From Gonocerus acuteangulatus (lineage: Eukaryota > Arthropoda > Insecta > Hemiptera > Coreidae), in the NCBI GenBank assembly GCA_946811695.1, contig OX328125.1, positions 105,488,876-105,552,875 on the forward strand: DNA of 64,000 nt, read 5' to 3'. Positions within the stretch are counted from its first letter, which is position 1. Each line of letters begins with the position of its first letter. A model generated the notes under the pieces. The model worked only from the letters and a program-made list of their open reading frames with translations, did no database searches and was not told the DNA's origin. Of this stretch, positions 47,801 to 58,191 are shown in pieces. The translations under genes and the position numbers were made by a program.

Positions 47801-47942
47801 TGTGAATTACCTGTGGTCTGCTGTTGGTAGTAGGAATGAGGAGGCTGGAGCCTGGCCCTGAGCTCGTCGTTGCTCGTGTGGCCGGAACTTGAGCTGTCCA
47901 CGTCCGAGACACCTGAATCAGCAGGGCTGGGAGGAAGTGAAC
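38107..47942 (-). CDS. Eip74EF: Ecdysone-induced protein 74 (E74/ELF-type ETS factor), C-terminal exons
   Basis: Six exons, in transcript order: 47811-47942, 47131-47205, 46603-46749, 38846-39088, 38342-38534, 38107-38215 (TGA 38107-38109). All phases agree and give 298 residues plus stop. The first exon carries [20 protein letters not shown], a conserved E74 block. Next come Ser/Pro/Tyr-rich segments, a basic stretch [10 protein letters not shown]...PKRKSREG, and the ETS domain [20 protein letters not shown]...[20 protein letters not shown], ending IVEIDCSGA. This is the E74 rather than Ets-1/pointed type. E74 is a nuclear GGAA-binding factor induced early by ecdysone. The N-terminal exon(s) are missing: either upstream, possibly including 53129, or outside the window. 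Confidence 0.93.
38342..38534 (-). CDS. Eip74EF: E74 ETS exon 1
   Basis: 193 nt: [64 protein letters not shown]. Donor GTAATA, phase 2. Confidence 0.95.
38846..39088 (-). CDS. Eip74EF: E74 exon with Gly run and basic region
   Basis: Acceptor TTTTTTACAG and donor GTGAGT. Encodes [20 protein letters not shown], then a Pro/Ser/Ala stretch, [20 protein letters not shown] and PKRKSREG. The basic cluster is a likely nuclear localisation signal. The internal Met in GYMGPP could start a short isoform. Confidence 0.9.
39548..39812. mobile_element. MITE, GGTATGGAATACTAAC family, fullest copy
   Basis: GGGGGTTTATAGGAAATAAT...GGGGGTATGGAATACTAACAATC...TCAAAATTTCGAGGGGGCTGC...CTCAGCCCCCCTTATATACGGC. Copies at about 4590-4790 and, inverted, 27618-27725. 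Confidence 0.65.
40021..40260 (-). promoter_or_regulatory. Possible alternative E74 promoter and non-coding first exon
   Basis: A GC-rich island in AT-rich intron. On the - strand a TATA-like TATTTATAG (about 40115-40123) is followed about 100 nt later by a strong donor GTAAGT (40015-40020) preceding the 38846-39088 exon. Spliced there, translation could begin at Met of GYMGPP. No transcript evidence; the open frame across the island is broken by TAA before the donor. Confidence 0.3.
40547..40732 (-). mobile_element. 5S rRNA-derived SINE (SINE3 type)
   Basis: Read on the - strand, the element starts GCCAACGGCCATAGCCACGT and follows 5S rRNA through ATCACCGAAGTTAAGCAACG, TCGGGCGTGGTCAG and ATGGGTGACC to GTGCTGTTGG (about 110 nt). 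The internal 5S promoter region is preserved. The body GGGTGGCAACCTGTAGATAG, the tail CGGCGTTAATAGCC...GGTACGCCGTT and a short A-rich end follow. The direct repeat CGACTCAATGTT flanks it (40535-40546 and 40733-40744). This is a retroposed SINE, not a 5S gene. Confidence 0.92.
40899..41107. mobile_element. MITE, GATCCATGCAAAAGG family
   Basis: TAGATCCATGCAAAAGGGGC at the left, AAGCCCTATTTGCTTGGATG at the right, internal half-repeat TCATTATAG..GAAGCCCTTTCTGCATGG. Relative of 22504-22759. Confidence 0.65.
42360..42600. promoter_or_regulatory. GC/CpG-rich block in E74 intron
   Basis: A 240-bp stretch with many CpGs (GTCGGCGAGCATGCGCGCCG, CTGCCGGACGCACCG) and a CT-rich run, against an AT-rich background. 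It may be a promoter or enhancer; no strand-specific core element is clear. Confidence 0.3.
43339..43669. mobile_element. PIF/Harbinger-like MITE with TTA TSD
   Basis: AGCAGGCCCATTTGCAGTAC at the left, GTCGTACTGCAAATC...TGGCCTGCT at the right, TTA on both sides (43336-43338, 43670-43672). A 3-bp TTA duplication suits PIF/Harbinger. The interior is rich in TCCGACTT/AGTTGGA short repeats. Confidence 0.7.
44282..45318. mobile_element. Palindromic hAT-like MITE with SINE in its loop
   Basis: Arms 44282-44706 and 44892-45318 are near-perfect inverse copies. The tips are CAGAGTTGGGCATAATTTTA and its inverse, with many CGAATAAA/TTTATTCG units. The CAG..CTG tips recall hAT, but flanking 8-mers do not match, so the TSD is lost. 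The matching 93-codon ORFs in each arm are artefacts of the palindrome. Confidence 0.8.
44712..44884 (-). mobile_element. SINE with shared tail inside palindrome loop
   Basis: On the - strand: GCATGGCTGGTGGTCTCGCG head-like sequence, then TAGGCGCTAATAACCTAGAC...GTTAAACGCC tail and a long A tract. A-tract runs bound both sides. The head is neither clearly 5S nor a complete tRNA. Confidence 0.6.
46603..46749 (-). CDS. Eip74EF: E74 Ser/Pro/Tyr-rich exon
   Basis: Acceptor TTTTGTTCAG and donor GTAAGT. Encodes [39 protein letters not shown] and PSSIYQSRS. Low-complexity transactivation-type sequence. Five overlapping ORFs over this exon are shadows. Confidence 0.85.
47131..47205 (-). CDS. Eip74EF: E74 75-nt exon
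   Basis: Acceptor AGTTTTGCAG and donor GTAAGT. Encodes [20 protein letters not shown] and GCKT. It fits phase 1 on both sides and is in frame with the neighbours. I do not recognise the peptide; it could be alternatively spliced, since skipping it keeps the frame. Confidence 0.75.
47811..47942 (-). CDS. Eip74EF: E74 exon, [16 protein letters not shown] block
   Basis: Acceptor TTCTTTCACAG and donor GTAATT. Encodes [39 protein letters not shown] and QQTT. Phase 1 at both ends. Confidence 0.92.
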
Positions 47943-50029
47943 CTGTGAAAGAACAAGATAAATCCATAAACTTCCTTATGAAAACATTTTAAAAATAAAA
48001 AAAAAAAAGAACTCACAAAACCATGTAATAAAATAAGAATTTATACAATAAAAAAAATGTACGATATAATATTAATTTTTAGACATACATTACGCAGTCA
48101 AAAATAAGTTTTAAGTCAAAAGTTCAAAGGATTAGAAGAATTGCTCAATAAGAAAGAAGAGTCAAAGAAAATTGCCAACAAATTCTAAATCATTATAAAC
48201 ACTTTTACAACTGACTCCATAAATTAATGTTACAAAGACCGACAAAAGCAGGCTACGAATATGTATCCCGATTCCATGTGAAAAACAACAACTGGGTCAA
48301 ATTTTTAAAATAAGCTCTGACGGACATTAATTTTCCATTTGAATCAGCCTTAAACTAAAAAAATAAATTAATAATGCAGCTGTAAAGAGCCATATTATCA
48401 TAAAAATCCTTATGATTATCGAAAGTAAGTAGCGACAGGTAAAACCTCGTGCTGTTGATATTATCAACGGATGGCAACATATAGATAGCCCGCACTAATA
48501 TGCCAGCATTTGATACGTCATAAAATTAACAAAATCCAGCTCATACACAATGGTCAGGTTTTCGATTGACTTTTCTATCGCATTATATCATATGACCTCA
48601 CTATATGACTGAAAAATTTCACAATATTCTGCATCACGATGCTTTTTTAATATAACAGTAATATGTGTATTCAAAAAATAGTAATTTTGACAAGAAAATG
48701 TCACATGTCTGGGGTCTCCAAAATTTACGCCAAGGGTGAGGCAAAGGTGTACCGGAAGTGACATATGTGATCGGAAATTGCTTTGGCAGTAAATTTGGGG
48801 GTGGGATTAAAAAAGTGATTTAACGGGGATAGGTTGTTAATCATTGCTGTGTATTGCTTATGTGAAAGATTAATGCAAATTAAATGGTAAATGCAAAAAA
48901 TGTACAATTTATTACAATAAATGAATAACTGTTTTTTATTTAAATCCAAAATGACATATGTATAATCAAAATTATTTCCCTACACAAGGAAATCTGTGGC
49001 ACTACGGAAACATTTTCCATTTTTGCTACTTAATATATTTATAGTATTCGGTTCCAATTTTCTTTTTTAAATTTTAAGTTGTCGAAAAGACTCTCGGCCG
49101 AAGGTTTATCTACTTTGAAAATAGGTAAATCAAACAGAATGAAGTGGTCCGTAAACCTTTCCATCCAGTTGAGAATTTAGGTTGAGAAAACACCACTCAC
49201 ACTTCCTAAATAAAGACGGCTGACCTAAAAACCAACATCAATTTATGGCCTACTTCCTTTAAAAATAAGCACATATCCAATTGCACAGTCTAGGCCCATT
49301 TTATCTTTGAGTGTATGCTACAGTTTTTTTTTTTGTTGAAGTGCGCGAAGAATAATGAAGTCGTAAATGTCTTATGAGAATTTATTGAATCGATTACAAT
49401 TTAAATGCGGACTGATTTGTATAAATAATTAATATTAAAGCTGAAGATTATTTAATATTCAAATTACCTACTAAAAAAAACATTTATAGTTTTATGTAGA
49501 TATATTACAACATAGATATGAAGTGTGTTCATAGAATCTACTGGCAAATAACACTGTTCTGCAGTAAATTTACATTTGCTTTAAATTAAAAAAAAAAAAA
49601 CTAATGAGGAAAAACGGAAGCATGAATACAAAAACGCCAAGCATGCCTCAAGGCCAATACTGTGGAATATACACGATCTGTACAAAGCAAAGTATATGAG
49701 AACGTACATTTACGCTGTCTCAATTCAATTATTACTGCAGTAAACTTGATGTTACTTATAGCAAAAAATCTTTATTAAAATGCGATTGAGCTAAATATGC
49801 ACTAATTAGAAATGAATCTTATGAACTTGAAAAATAAGCCATGATTTATTTTTAATATAGCTATTACCCAGAATGGAATGGATACATCCATACATACATA
49901 TATACATATTTATAAACCCGCACACTCATACACACACACACATATATGCATATATATACTTATACTCTTACACCTAAATATATTTATTTACTAGTATTCC
50001 TTACATTAAATCTAACCGTACAAAATATA

Positions 50030-50220
50030 TCTAATTTTATTATTATTTTTATTTATTTTTTATTTTTTTATTATTTTTTTTATTTTTATTTTTTTTTATT
50101 TTATTATTTTAATTCATTTTTTTTATTTATTTATTATTTTTTTTTTAAAAATTTTTTTATTTATTTATTATAGATTTTTTTATTATTTTAATTTTTTTTT
50201 TATTTATTTATTTTTTTTTT
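50030..50220. repeat. T/A low-complexity tract (TTATTT)n
   Basis: Almost only T and A in TTATTT-like units; explains the Phe/Tyr-rich ORF. Confidence 0.9.
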
Positions 50221-50353
50221 ATACATATATATATACATAAGAAGCAATAGCTTACCCAGAAGCAAAATAGCAGATTTTGGTGTGTAAAATGGTAATTGGT
50301 TCTATTTTCAGAATGTTAGTTGAAATTTTTGTTAAGTATTGGAGTAAATGCCG

Positions 50354-50357
<4 letters not shown>

Positions 50358-50417
<60 letters not shown>

Positions 50418-50516
50418 GCGCATCTACAACTTGGCCATTAGCGCCAGGCTATCTACAGGTTGCCACCCTTTTCTAATGCCAACAGCACATGGTCGGTCAC
50501 CCATTCAGGTACTGAC

Positions 50517-50518
<2 letters not shown>
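50358..50518 (-). mobile_element. 5'-truncated 5S-type SINE with long poly(T/A) end
   Basis: After a T run of nearly 60: GGCGCATCTACAACTTGGCC, ATTAGCGCC, GGCTATCTACAGGTTGCCAC and 5S-like CCAACAGCACATGGTCGGTC, CCCATTCAGGTACTGACCA, stopping inside the 5S head at an AT microsatellite (50519-50553). Same orientation and order as 40547-40732. Confidence 0.85.
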
Positions 50519-50557
<39 letters not shown>

Positions 50558-51058
50558 TGAACGAAATAGGATCTCGGCCTTTATCAATTGTTTTTTTTTT
50601 TCATTCCCACAAACGATAAAATATATGAGACAATGAGTAAGTCCTTCTCCGAGAGTGGAATAAAAGGGCCTATAGAATCATGAGATTGTTTGCCTGTATT
50701 TGTTTATGAAATGAGATAACTTATTGTAATACCTAGAGATTATCACGAGAATGTACTACCATTTAATTTGATAAAATTCTATGAGAATGATGTGTTATCT
50801 TGTTTAACGAGAATTCTTTGTATATGTTACTACATTGCATGTTTTTGTTTTTGTTTTTAGGGTGGTAGATTTCCATGGAATTCAGAGTTCCTTCTGATAT
50901 TTAATGGTTATCACATTGGCTGCCATCTGGAAGATAATTTATTGTTTGTGATGTTGCGTAGGGTCTAATATTGAGTGTTTGCGCATGAGAAATCGTCTAG
51001 TTCGCTGGGGGGGGGGGGGGCAATTTTAAGTCCACGAACTCACACAACAACGATATTC

Positions 51059-51344
51059 TTAACACATTCGCTGCGGCATTCCTTGTTCGGGAATACCTCA
51101 GGATCGGTTGTAATTTTTCGTCTTCCAGTCAGCCGATTTGAAAGTGGAAAACACTGTTGGAAAGCCCAAACAATACTGAAGGCAACTGTCTTTACCTGGA
51201 GCTGTAAAAGTGAATCCCCTCCATTTACGGGCGTTTTGAATCTAAAGGGAAAAGTAATGGAGGAGTGTCCTTCCGAAGGGACACTCTTAAGCGGGTAGGA
51301 TCGCTAGTGTCCTTCCGTAATGACACCCGCAGTGAAAGTGTTAA
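51059..51344. mobile_element. piggyBac-like MITE with TTAA targets
   Basis: TTAACACATTCGCTGCGG at the left and CCGCAGTGAAAGTGTTAA at the right (TTAA at 51059-51062 and 51341-51344). 286 bp; contains the inner hairpin-like pair GTGTCCTTCCGAAGGGACAC. Confidence 0.82.
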
Positions 51345-51845
51345 CAAGACAACAAGAAATATCGCTTCGACGGAAGAAAACTACCGACGAATTCCCATGA
51401 CCCGCCCGATATGATAAGTGTTTCTACGGACCATCCGATCGTAACCGGCCGAAAAGCCAAGGGTCACGACGACCTGATGAATTCTCGTCACGTCCTCCGA
51501 AAGGGGGTTCCCAGATCGTAAAGTGGTCTAATGAGACTGACCGACCGTTGGGAGGATTATAAGAAAAGCTGACCAAAACAAACAGCACACAAAGGAAGGA
51601 AGGACAAAGCAACCCTTTGTGCCCGGGGTACTACCTGCGACCCTAGCGATGACTTCATATTAATCCCTTCTGACAGACTATTGTCCATCTCTGTCCGTCA
51701 CCCCAAGACTCCCTTTCCTTCTGATATTAATGACGAGAGGATCATTCAAGACCCGTCACCACCAAGGATTGACTCCACGGATCTTCCTAACGTACCGAAT
51801 TACATTTAGGCAAGTTGGAGTAATTAAAATACTCATTATTAACAG

Positions 51846-51914
51846 CAAGGTAGGGATTGTCGGGGTTTGGTCACTGCTAATAGCAGTGACCAAACCCCGA
51901 CAATCCCTACCTTG
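51846..51914. repeat. Perfect 34-bp palindrome, 1-nt centre
   Basis: 51846-51879 and 51881-51914 are exactly complementary (CAAGGTAGGGATTGTCGGGG...). The same terminal sequence bounds the element at 58641-59012. Confidence 0.95.
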
Positions 51915-52318
51915 CATCATCTACGGTCAACGATCTCCTCTCAAATCATTATTAACAGGTTTTATGTTTGTTATAAAGAAACATTTTTATATCAGCGTAT
52001 ATTTAGTAGTGTTACTCAACTCAAATATCACATCATCAGAGTGCTAAAAATGAAAAAAAAAAGAAAGATTCTGCCTCCAAACTGTTCCCATTAATTTTTA
52101 TTTATTTATTGTATTAAAAAATTATTAAAACAAATTAAATCTCATGAAAGCAATTGATGAATAAATTGTATGCAAAAATAAAATAAAAAATCTCCTTGTA
52201 AGATTTTTTATTTTATTTATTTATTTATTTTTTATTTTATTTATTTTTTATTTATAAGCTGCCGCCATATATGTTGAGCCATCATTTGTACATGATTCGT
52301 TTTTCATATTCGAAATAA

Positions 52319-52322
<4 letters not shown>

Positions 52323-52353
<31 letters not shown>
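52323..52353. repeat. Poly(T) run
   Basis: 31 T followed by GCCCAACTCTAGCCCCGCGG, which resembles the GCCCAACTCTG tip of the palindromic element at 45301-45318. Confidence 0.85.
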
Positions 52354-52355
<2 letters not shown>

Positions 52356-52642
52356 CCAACTCTAGCCCCGCGGGCAAATGATGCAAACTAACTATCTAGG
52401 GTTCTCAAATGTTACAATCATGTATAGAACTTATACATTTATTACATAAACATAGAAATGTATAAATATTTATTTTTAAAGCTTGTGGTTTTTATTTGAA
52501 AAATATTGAGCTGAATCGTTCATTTCGAGCTTTTAAAATGTTTAATAAAAACGGTTAAGCGTATTTATGTCATGACTTTTATATTCCATTCTTTTTTATT
52601 AAATAAATTTATTTATTTTACGAATTATGGATTGTATATTGC

Positions 52643-52700
52643 TTTTTTTTTTCTTTTTTTTAACGGCGCATCAACTATTTGGCTATTAGCGCCGTATTGC
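52643..52700 (-). mobile_element. Severely truncated SINE tail
   Basis: AACGGCGCATCAACTATTTG GCTATTAGCGCC after a T-rich run, flanked by TATTGCTTTT on both sides (starting about 52637 and 52696). Only the shared 3' tail was inserted. Confidence 0.8.
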
Positions 52701-52832
52701 TTTTATTTTTACCAAATACTAAATACGCTGAATAAAAAAATATTAAAGAATATAAAATGAGAACAAAAAAAAACCCGTCATGCAGGAATAAATCTGAGCG
52801 TAGTAACAAAAAAAAATCAAGCTGTTTCAGTT

Positions 52833-52835
<3 letters not shown>

Positions 52836-52880
<45 letters not shown>
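52836..52880. repeat. (AT)n microsatellite
   Basis: About 22 AT units. Confidence 0.95.
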
Positions 52881-52885
<5 letters not shown>

Positions 52886-53128
52886 ATAGAGGAATCGTAT
52901 TGAAAGTAAATAAAGCCAAGAAAACAAAAACTTGACAAGTTACTGAGATAAGTTTCTATTGTTCTAATTCGTTGTTTAAAAAATAAATTAAACCTTGAAA
53001 ATAAAATTAAACAAAAAAAATTTCCCTTAAGGAGGTTGTTATCAATTCAAGGAAATGAAGGGGTCCTTATCTAGGAGGTTTATTGAAACACGTTTATCTT
53101 CTGGAAAGAATGATGTAAAGCAACTCAC

Positions 53129-53201
53129 ATCTCTTCGAGGCGTTGACAGTCCACTTCAGATTATTCCGTAAACACGTAAATAGATTTTTAAAACTTACTT
53201 C
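53129..53201 (-). CDS. Candidate E74 upstream exon (5' limit unknown)
   Basis: On the - strand the frame ...FKNLFTCLRNNLKWTVNASKR ends at a strong donor GTGAGT (53123-53128) in phase 1, the phase required by the acceptor at 47942; the join gives SKR-C-SLPPSP. The 5' boundary is uncertain: the frame remains open further upstream and no good acceptor is evident, only weak AAG sites. G+C rises locally. Plausible but unproven. Confidence 0.35.
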
Positions 53202-55230
53202 ATAATAAAGCGGATGTAAATAAGCAAGAAACACATAGATAATGTTTCCAATTATAGTCTCACGGATCCGTAAGATAATGGGAAAAGTATGTGAAAAGAT
53301 ATTTGAAAGTAATTATCTATGAATGGGGAATGTTTAAAGAGTTACATTTATCAATCAATAAACAGTGATAATACTGAATAAATGTTGATAATTAGGTGAA
53401 ATTGTGTAAAACAAACTAAATCTGAGTTTGAAGAATATTTAAATAGACATTTTTTCAGTTTTAATAAGTGATATAGATTTATAAAACAATGAAATATAAT
53501 ATTAACAGCCCCAATAAAATATATGTTTAAATAAGTCTCAAATGTTAGACCACCGCAAGTAAAGTAATCAATAGATGACAGACGGTGATTTTTGGGGAAT
53601 TGATACATTGGTGTGTGAAATATTATCAAATTCCAAATAAATGTAGGGATTTAATTCGCGCATATAAAATATAATTTGATAAAAAAGGAACGCCAAATCT
53701 TCATCGATTGAAAAATCCGTGGTTCCAGAAATTACTCTTGAAATTGATATATTTCTATGTGGACAAATACAAACACACATAAATGATGGATGTTGTAAAT
53801 TTGAACAACCTCTTTTGGGTAAATATTGGAACATTTTGTAGACCATTAAGAAAAATAATGAAACACTTAAAATATTCTTAAAAGTTTTAAGAGCAAAAAG
53901 AAGATAAAAAAAACTAATATAAATCAATAAATTATTGATAATATAGATTAAAAAATCAAATGTATATCCGCTTTTGGTAATATTGTCTAATATATAACTT
54001 AGTTTGATATTGGATAATGTTTTTTAATTAATGCAGTCTTTTATTTGTAGTTTATTATTAAAACTAAATTGCATAATGTGCTATTGTTTTGTTTTTTACA
54101 AGCAGATGCTAAAGGTGATTATCATTAAAATTTTATTTGGATTTCAGAAATCGATTTTGACAATTTTCTTTGCTATTTATAATAGTTCCAAAAATTACAA
54201 AGAAAACACCATGTAAACACAGATACAAGGAATAATTTAAATAATGATTTTCAAAAAATATTATGATTAAGATGGCCGACAAAAGAATTGTTGAACTAAG
54301 AGCCTTGACAACAAAGAAATTATTAATAAGGCTGACCCGTCCAAAGAGATAGGGTAAGTTACAAGAGGGAGGTAAGATCCTCGCTGGACGGTTACTGACC
54401 ACTGTCCACCAGAACCCTTCCATGACCTCGTGACCTTGGCCACCCTGATTCCCAGCAAGTTCAGCTAGGAGCTTTGTACCTAGTGGAAGTACCAACGGAC
54501 GGATAAAGAATAATGTATAACTCCTACTAAACAAACAATACACACTAAACAAGAGGACCAGTATCTGTCTCAAAAGGGTAGATAACAGATTATCAAAACG
54601 AGTCTCTGGCTTTAACGGTGATATTTAGCCATTAAATGTAAGTGCGTTATTTTGCCAAGGGCATAACCTTGAAAACTTTATTATATTAAAAGCCAAAACA
54701 CGCTAGTGCATCGACCATTATTTAAGAGAGATCTAATCCATTTAGGCTAATAGACGACCAAAAAAATTAAACAAGATATTAATTAAAATAATCGCCCAAC
54801 GTTAATAAAGACGGGCACGAAGTGCCTGGCAAGTTCTCTACTTACGTTCCAATGTTTTCATAGCACCTTTACAAGATAAGGAATTAACCTTCGTTATCTT
54901 TAAAATTCATTAAAAACTGAAAGTGCCGATGAAGACACAAAATAATGCTTGATATAAATAATGAAACTTAAAATTTTGAATTTCCTTCAATAACACAAAA
55001 ACGGAAAACTAGAATTCTCTATACTAATTCGGTAATTCATATTAAAAATTGCAACGTGTTATCAATTTTTTCACATCATAACTGTCCACCTGGAGGATTC
55101 CATTTTAAAACGTGAAATGTTTGATGCATTACACAGGATATTTTAACGATTCTATTCCTTTAATTTAATTAATTTACGCATCCAACGCCAATAAAGTTGG
55201 GGATGGAGGCAGTTAACCGTTGCGTTGAAG

Positions 55231-55958
55231 TGAAGTCAAGGGATGGTTGGGACTCGGCTAGGAGAAAAAAAAACGTCAGATCTTCTGGCAGAAATCTATT
55301 TTGGACGTTTCGATTCTATAAAAGACGCAACATTTAACCATGGTCTCCTAACTGTCTTCTTGGTCTTCCTACCTCTCCCCTAGGCATTTAACCATGGTCT
55401 CCTAACTGTCTTCTTGGTCTTCCTATCTCCCCCCTAGGCATTTAACCATGGTCTCCTGTCTTCTTGGTCTTCCTACCTCCCCCCTAGGCATTTAACCATG
55501 GTCTCCTAACTGTCTTCTTGGTCTTCCTACCTCTCCCCTAGGCATTTAACCATGGTCTCCTAACTGTCTTCTTGGTCTTCCTACCTCCCCCCTAGGCATT
55601 TAACCATGGTCTCCTGTCTTCTTGGTCTTCCTACCTCCCCCCTAGGCATTTAACCATGGTCTCCTAACTGTCTTCTTGGTCTTCCTACCTCCCCCCTAGG
55701 CATTTAACCATGGTCTCCTGTCTTCTTGGTCTTCCTACCTCCCCCCTAGGCATTTAACCATGGTCTCCTAACTGTCTTCTTGGTCTTCCTACCTCCCCCC
55801 TAGGCATTTAACCATGGTCTCCTGTCTTCTTGGTCTTCCTACCTCCCCCCTAGGCATTTTTTAGTGCTGAAGAAGGCTGCCAAAACGTCCAATACAGATT
55901 TCTGCTTGAAGATCTGACGTTTTAGCACTTTTTTTCTCCCAAACATCCCTTGACTTCG
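55231..55958. mobile_element. Foldback element F3 with minisatellite core
   Basis: The left end TGAAGTCAAGGGATGGTTGG and right end ACATCCCTTGACTTCGTA mirror each other. Inside are GACGTTTCG on the left and, on the right, CTGAAGAAGGCTGCC joined directly to AAAACGTCC (the hammerhead-like motif with its stem deleted). The middle is the 524-bp tandem repeat. Confidence 0.75.
55336..55859. repeat. Minisatellite, 10 units of 54 or 50 bp
   Basis: Units begin AACCATGGTCTCCT and end CCCTAGGCATTT. Long units (54 bp) contain AACTGTCTTC; short units (50 bp) lack AACT. The order is L L S L L S L S L S (6x54 + 4x50 = 524 bp). A diverged single unit sits in F4 at about 61077-61130. Confidence 0.93.
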
Positions 55959-57659
55959 TATCAATAATGGCGGGCTACGAAAAGCCTTTATCAAATCAAG
56001 TTCTCTCCTTATGTTCCAATGTTTTGATAACTTCCAAGTTAGGAAGTGGCATTCGTTATCACAATGATTGATAAGAAATGTCAACAATACGAAAATATAC
56101 AACCAGAATGTAGTAAAGTATGCGAGACGTCCTGCAGACTGGTTAAGTACCCCCGAATCCACCCCCTTGTTTTGGTGGCGGAAGAAGACGCTAGAGATAT
56201 CCGTTAGGACCGGTCAGAGGGGAGCTGGTGCATCACTATTGGTCAACAGCGGTTTTTATTTTATTTTTTTTTAACGAAGGATGTCTTTTAAGCCCCGGGG
56301 CGACTCCCACGTACCTGTCTGTCTGCCTGTCTCGGGGCATTCCGTGCTCCATACGGGCTAACAGTTTTTTTGGGGGTGCCAGAACTTATAAGGAAGAGGC
56401 TTGCATAGATTTCACTAATCCAGGAAAAGTGAGGGTTTTCATGAGTTGGGGATTCCTGAACTACACCTAGACCAGGTGTTTTTGCGAGGTCAGCGACAGG
56501 AAATACTCTTGACTAAGCATGGCGTAGTGGGATTTGCGAAAATCGCTCTAAAATACACAGGATATTAAACGCTGGAATTCGGGTATTTGGACCAAGAATC
56601 GAATGAATTGTAATTTCTCTAATGAACTACACATCACAGTATCGCGCGTTAATACAAGCGGCTTGTGCAGCGCGTTCTTATAAATGTAACTCTTCCTTGG
56701 TAAATCTACTCCAGAACCTAATATGACAATAACATTGTCTGGCTCCTAATAAATATGCAGCCGTGCCTTCTATCATATGCATTGGCTACTTTAAAAGAAT
56801 TAAGTTCGCGATACGAAGATCGATAGCTTATTTGGCAACGCATCAGAGTGAACAAATTTCAGTTTGGCAAGTTTTCTGAAATTTAATTATTAAAAGGGGG
56901 AAAAATATGTAAACTATAGTTAACCGACTAAATCAATAAATAATGTAATAAAGCAAGGATTAAATATTTTATTTGACTGTTTTTTAAGGTTAGTTTGCAG
57001 CGAGTTAAAATTTAGAGAAAAACACTGCCTTCTATTCTTCAGCAGTGTTTAACGGGAAGTAAAGATACAAAATTTACAGGTAGAACAGTTACAAGTGTCC
57101 TATATGTTTAATTCTGACCATATACCTTGAAATAGTTTAAAAAACAAATCACATAATGAACGATTGTTGTAAAAAGGTGTCCAAATTTAGTAAGACTTCA
57201 ACAAACCAAATGACAACCAAAAACTTTATACAAAACTTCTGTTATTGGATTGAGTTTTGAGGTAAAGAATGTAAAATGTATAATCTCACAAGAATGTCGG
57301 GATAGAAGGAAGGATGTGAGGCTCTAAAGGTGATTCGTTTCAAATGCCAGAGGTCGAAGTACCCGACAAGGTCGTCGTATACTCAACACAATACATCTCA
57401 CAAAAATACAATAACAATTGTATTATATTATACAACACTACTCCCAAGATTATAAAAAAATTGTTTAATTCATATAAAAATCGTTGTAATTTATTGTATA
57501 ATTATATTTAAAAAAAAAATATTTTCAGTTATAGTCTCTTTATTTTTTGTTCTGCCAAGGGGTAATCTGGAAAGTTGGTAGATATTTAAAAAAATATTTA
57601 TAAAGAGATTTCAATTCTTTCAACTTATAATGAATGTGCAGGCAATTTTTGTTTATATG

Positions 57660-58084
57660 CCTTAAATCATCAAAGTTTTAAATGCGGATGGGAAGCCTCA
57701 TGGTACAGCACAAGAGATAACCTCCTGAGGGAGATAAAAAGCAGTACTCATGAATGGCAAGCTAGTCCGCAGCTATCAAGACGTGATGAAGTAGTAATTA
57801 CAAGACTGAGAATTGGACACACTCATTTAACACATTCCCATCTCATGACTAGACAAGACAGTCCAATATGTCAGACATGCAACAGACAACTAACAGTTAA
57901 ACACTTACTTACAGAATGCAGAACACGAGACTATTTAACGATTCCACATGACATGTCCGAACTATTTTCTGAAAAAAGCCCACACATTGTTACTATTCTA
58001 CAACACTTACATAAAATGAAACTGTACGACAAAATATGACTCAACTGAACGTATGTATGGTTTAATGAAGCGATTGCGAATAAA

Positions 58085-58122
<38 letters not shown>

Positions 58123-58147
58123 TGTGTGCGTATGTGTGTATGTGTGT

Positions 58148-58191
<44 letters not shown>

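Noticed and set aside
54133..54573. 146-codon - strand ORF, the longest in the window
   Set aside because: No domain, hydrophobic AT-rich translation outside a short GC patch, no splice context; probably chance or transposon debris.
55336..55859. CRISPR-like array
   Set aside because: Units are contiguous tandem copies without unique spacers, in a eukaryotic genome.
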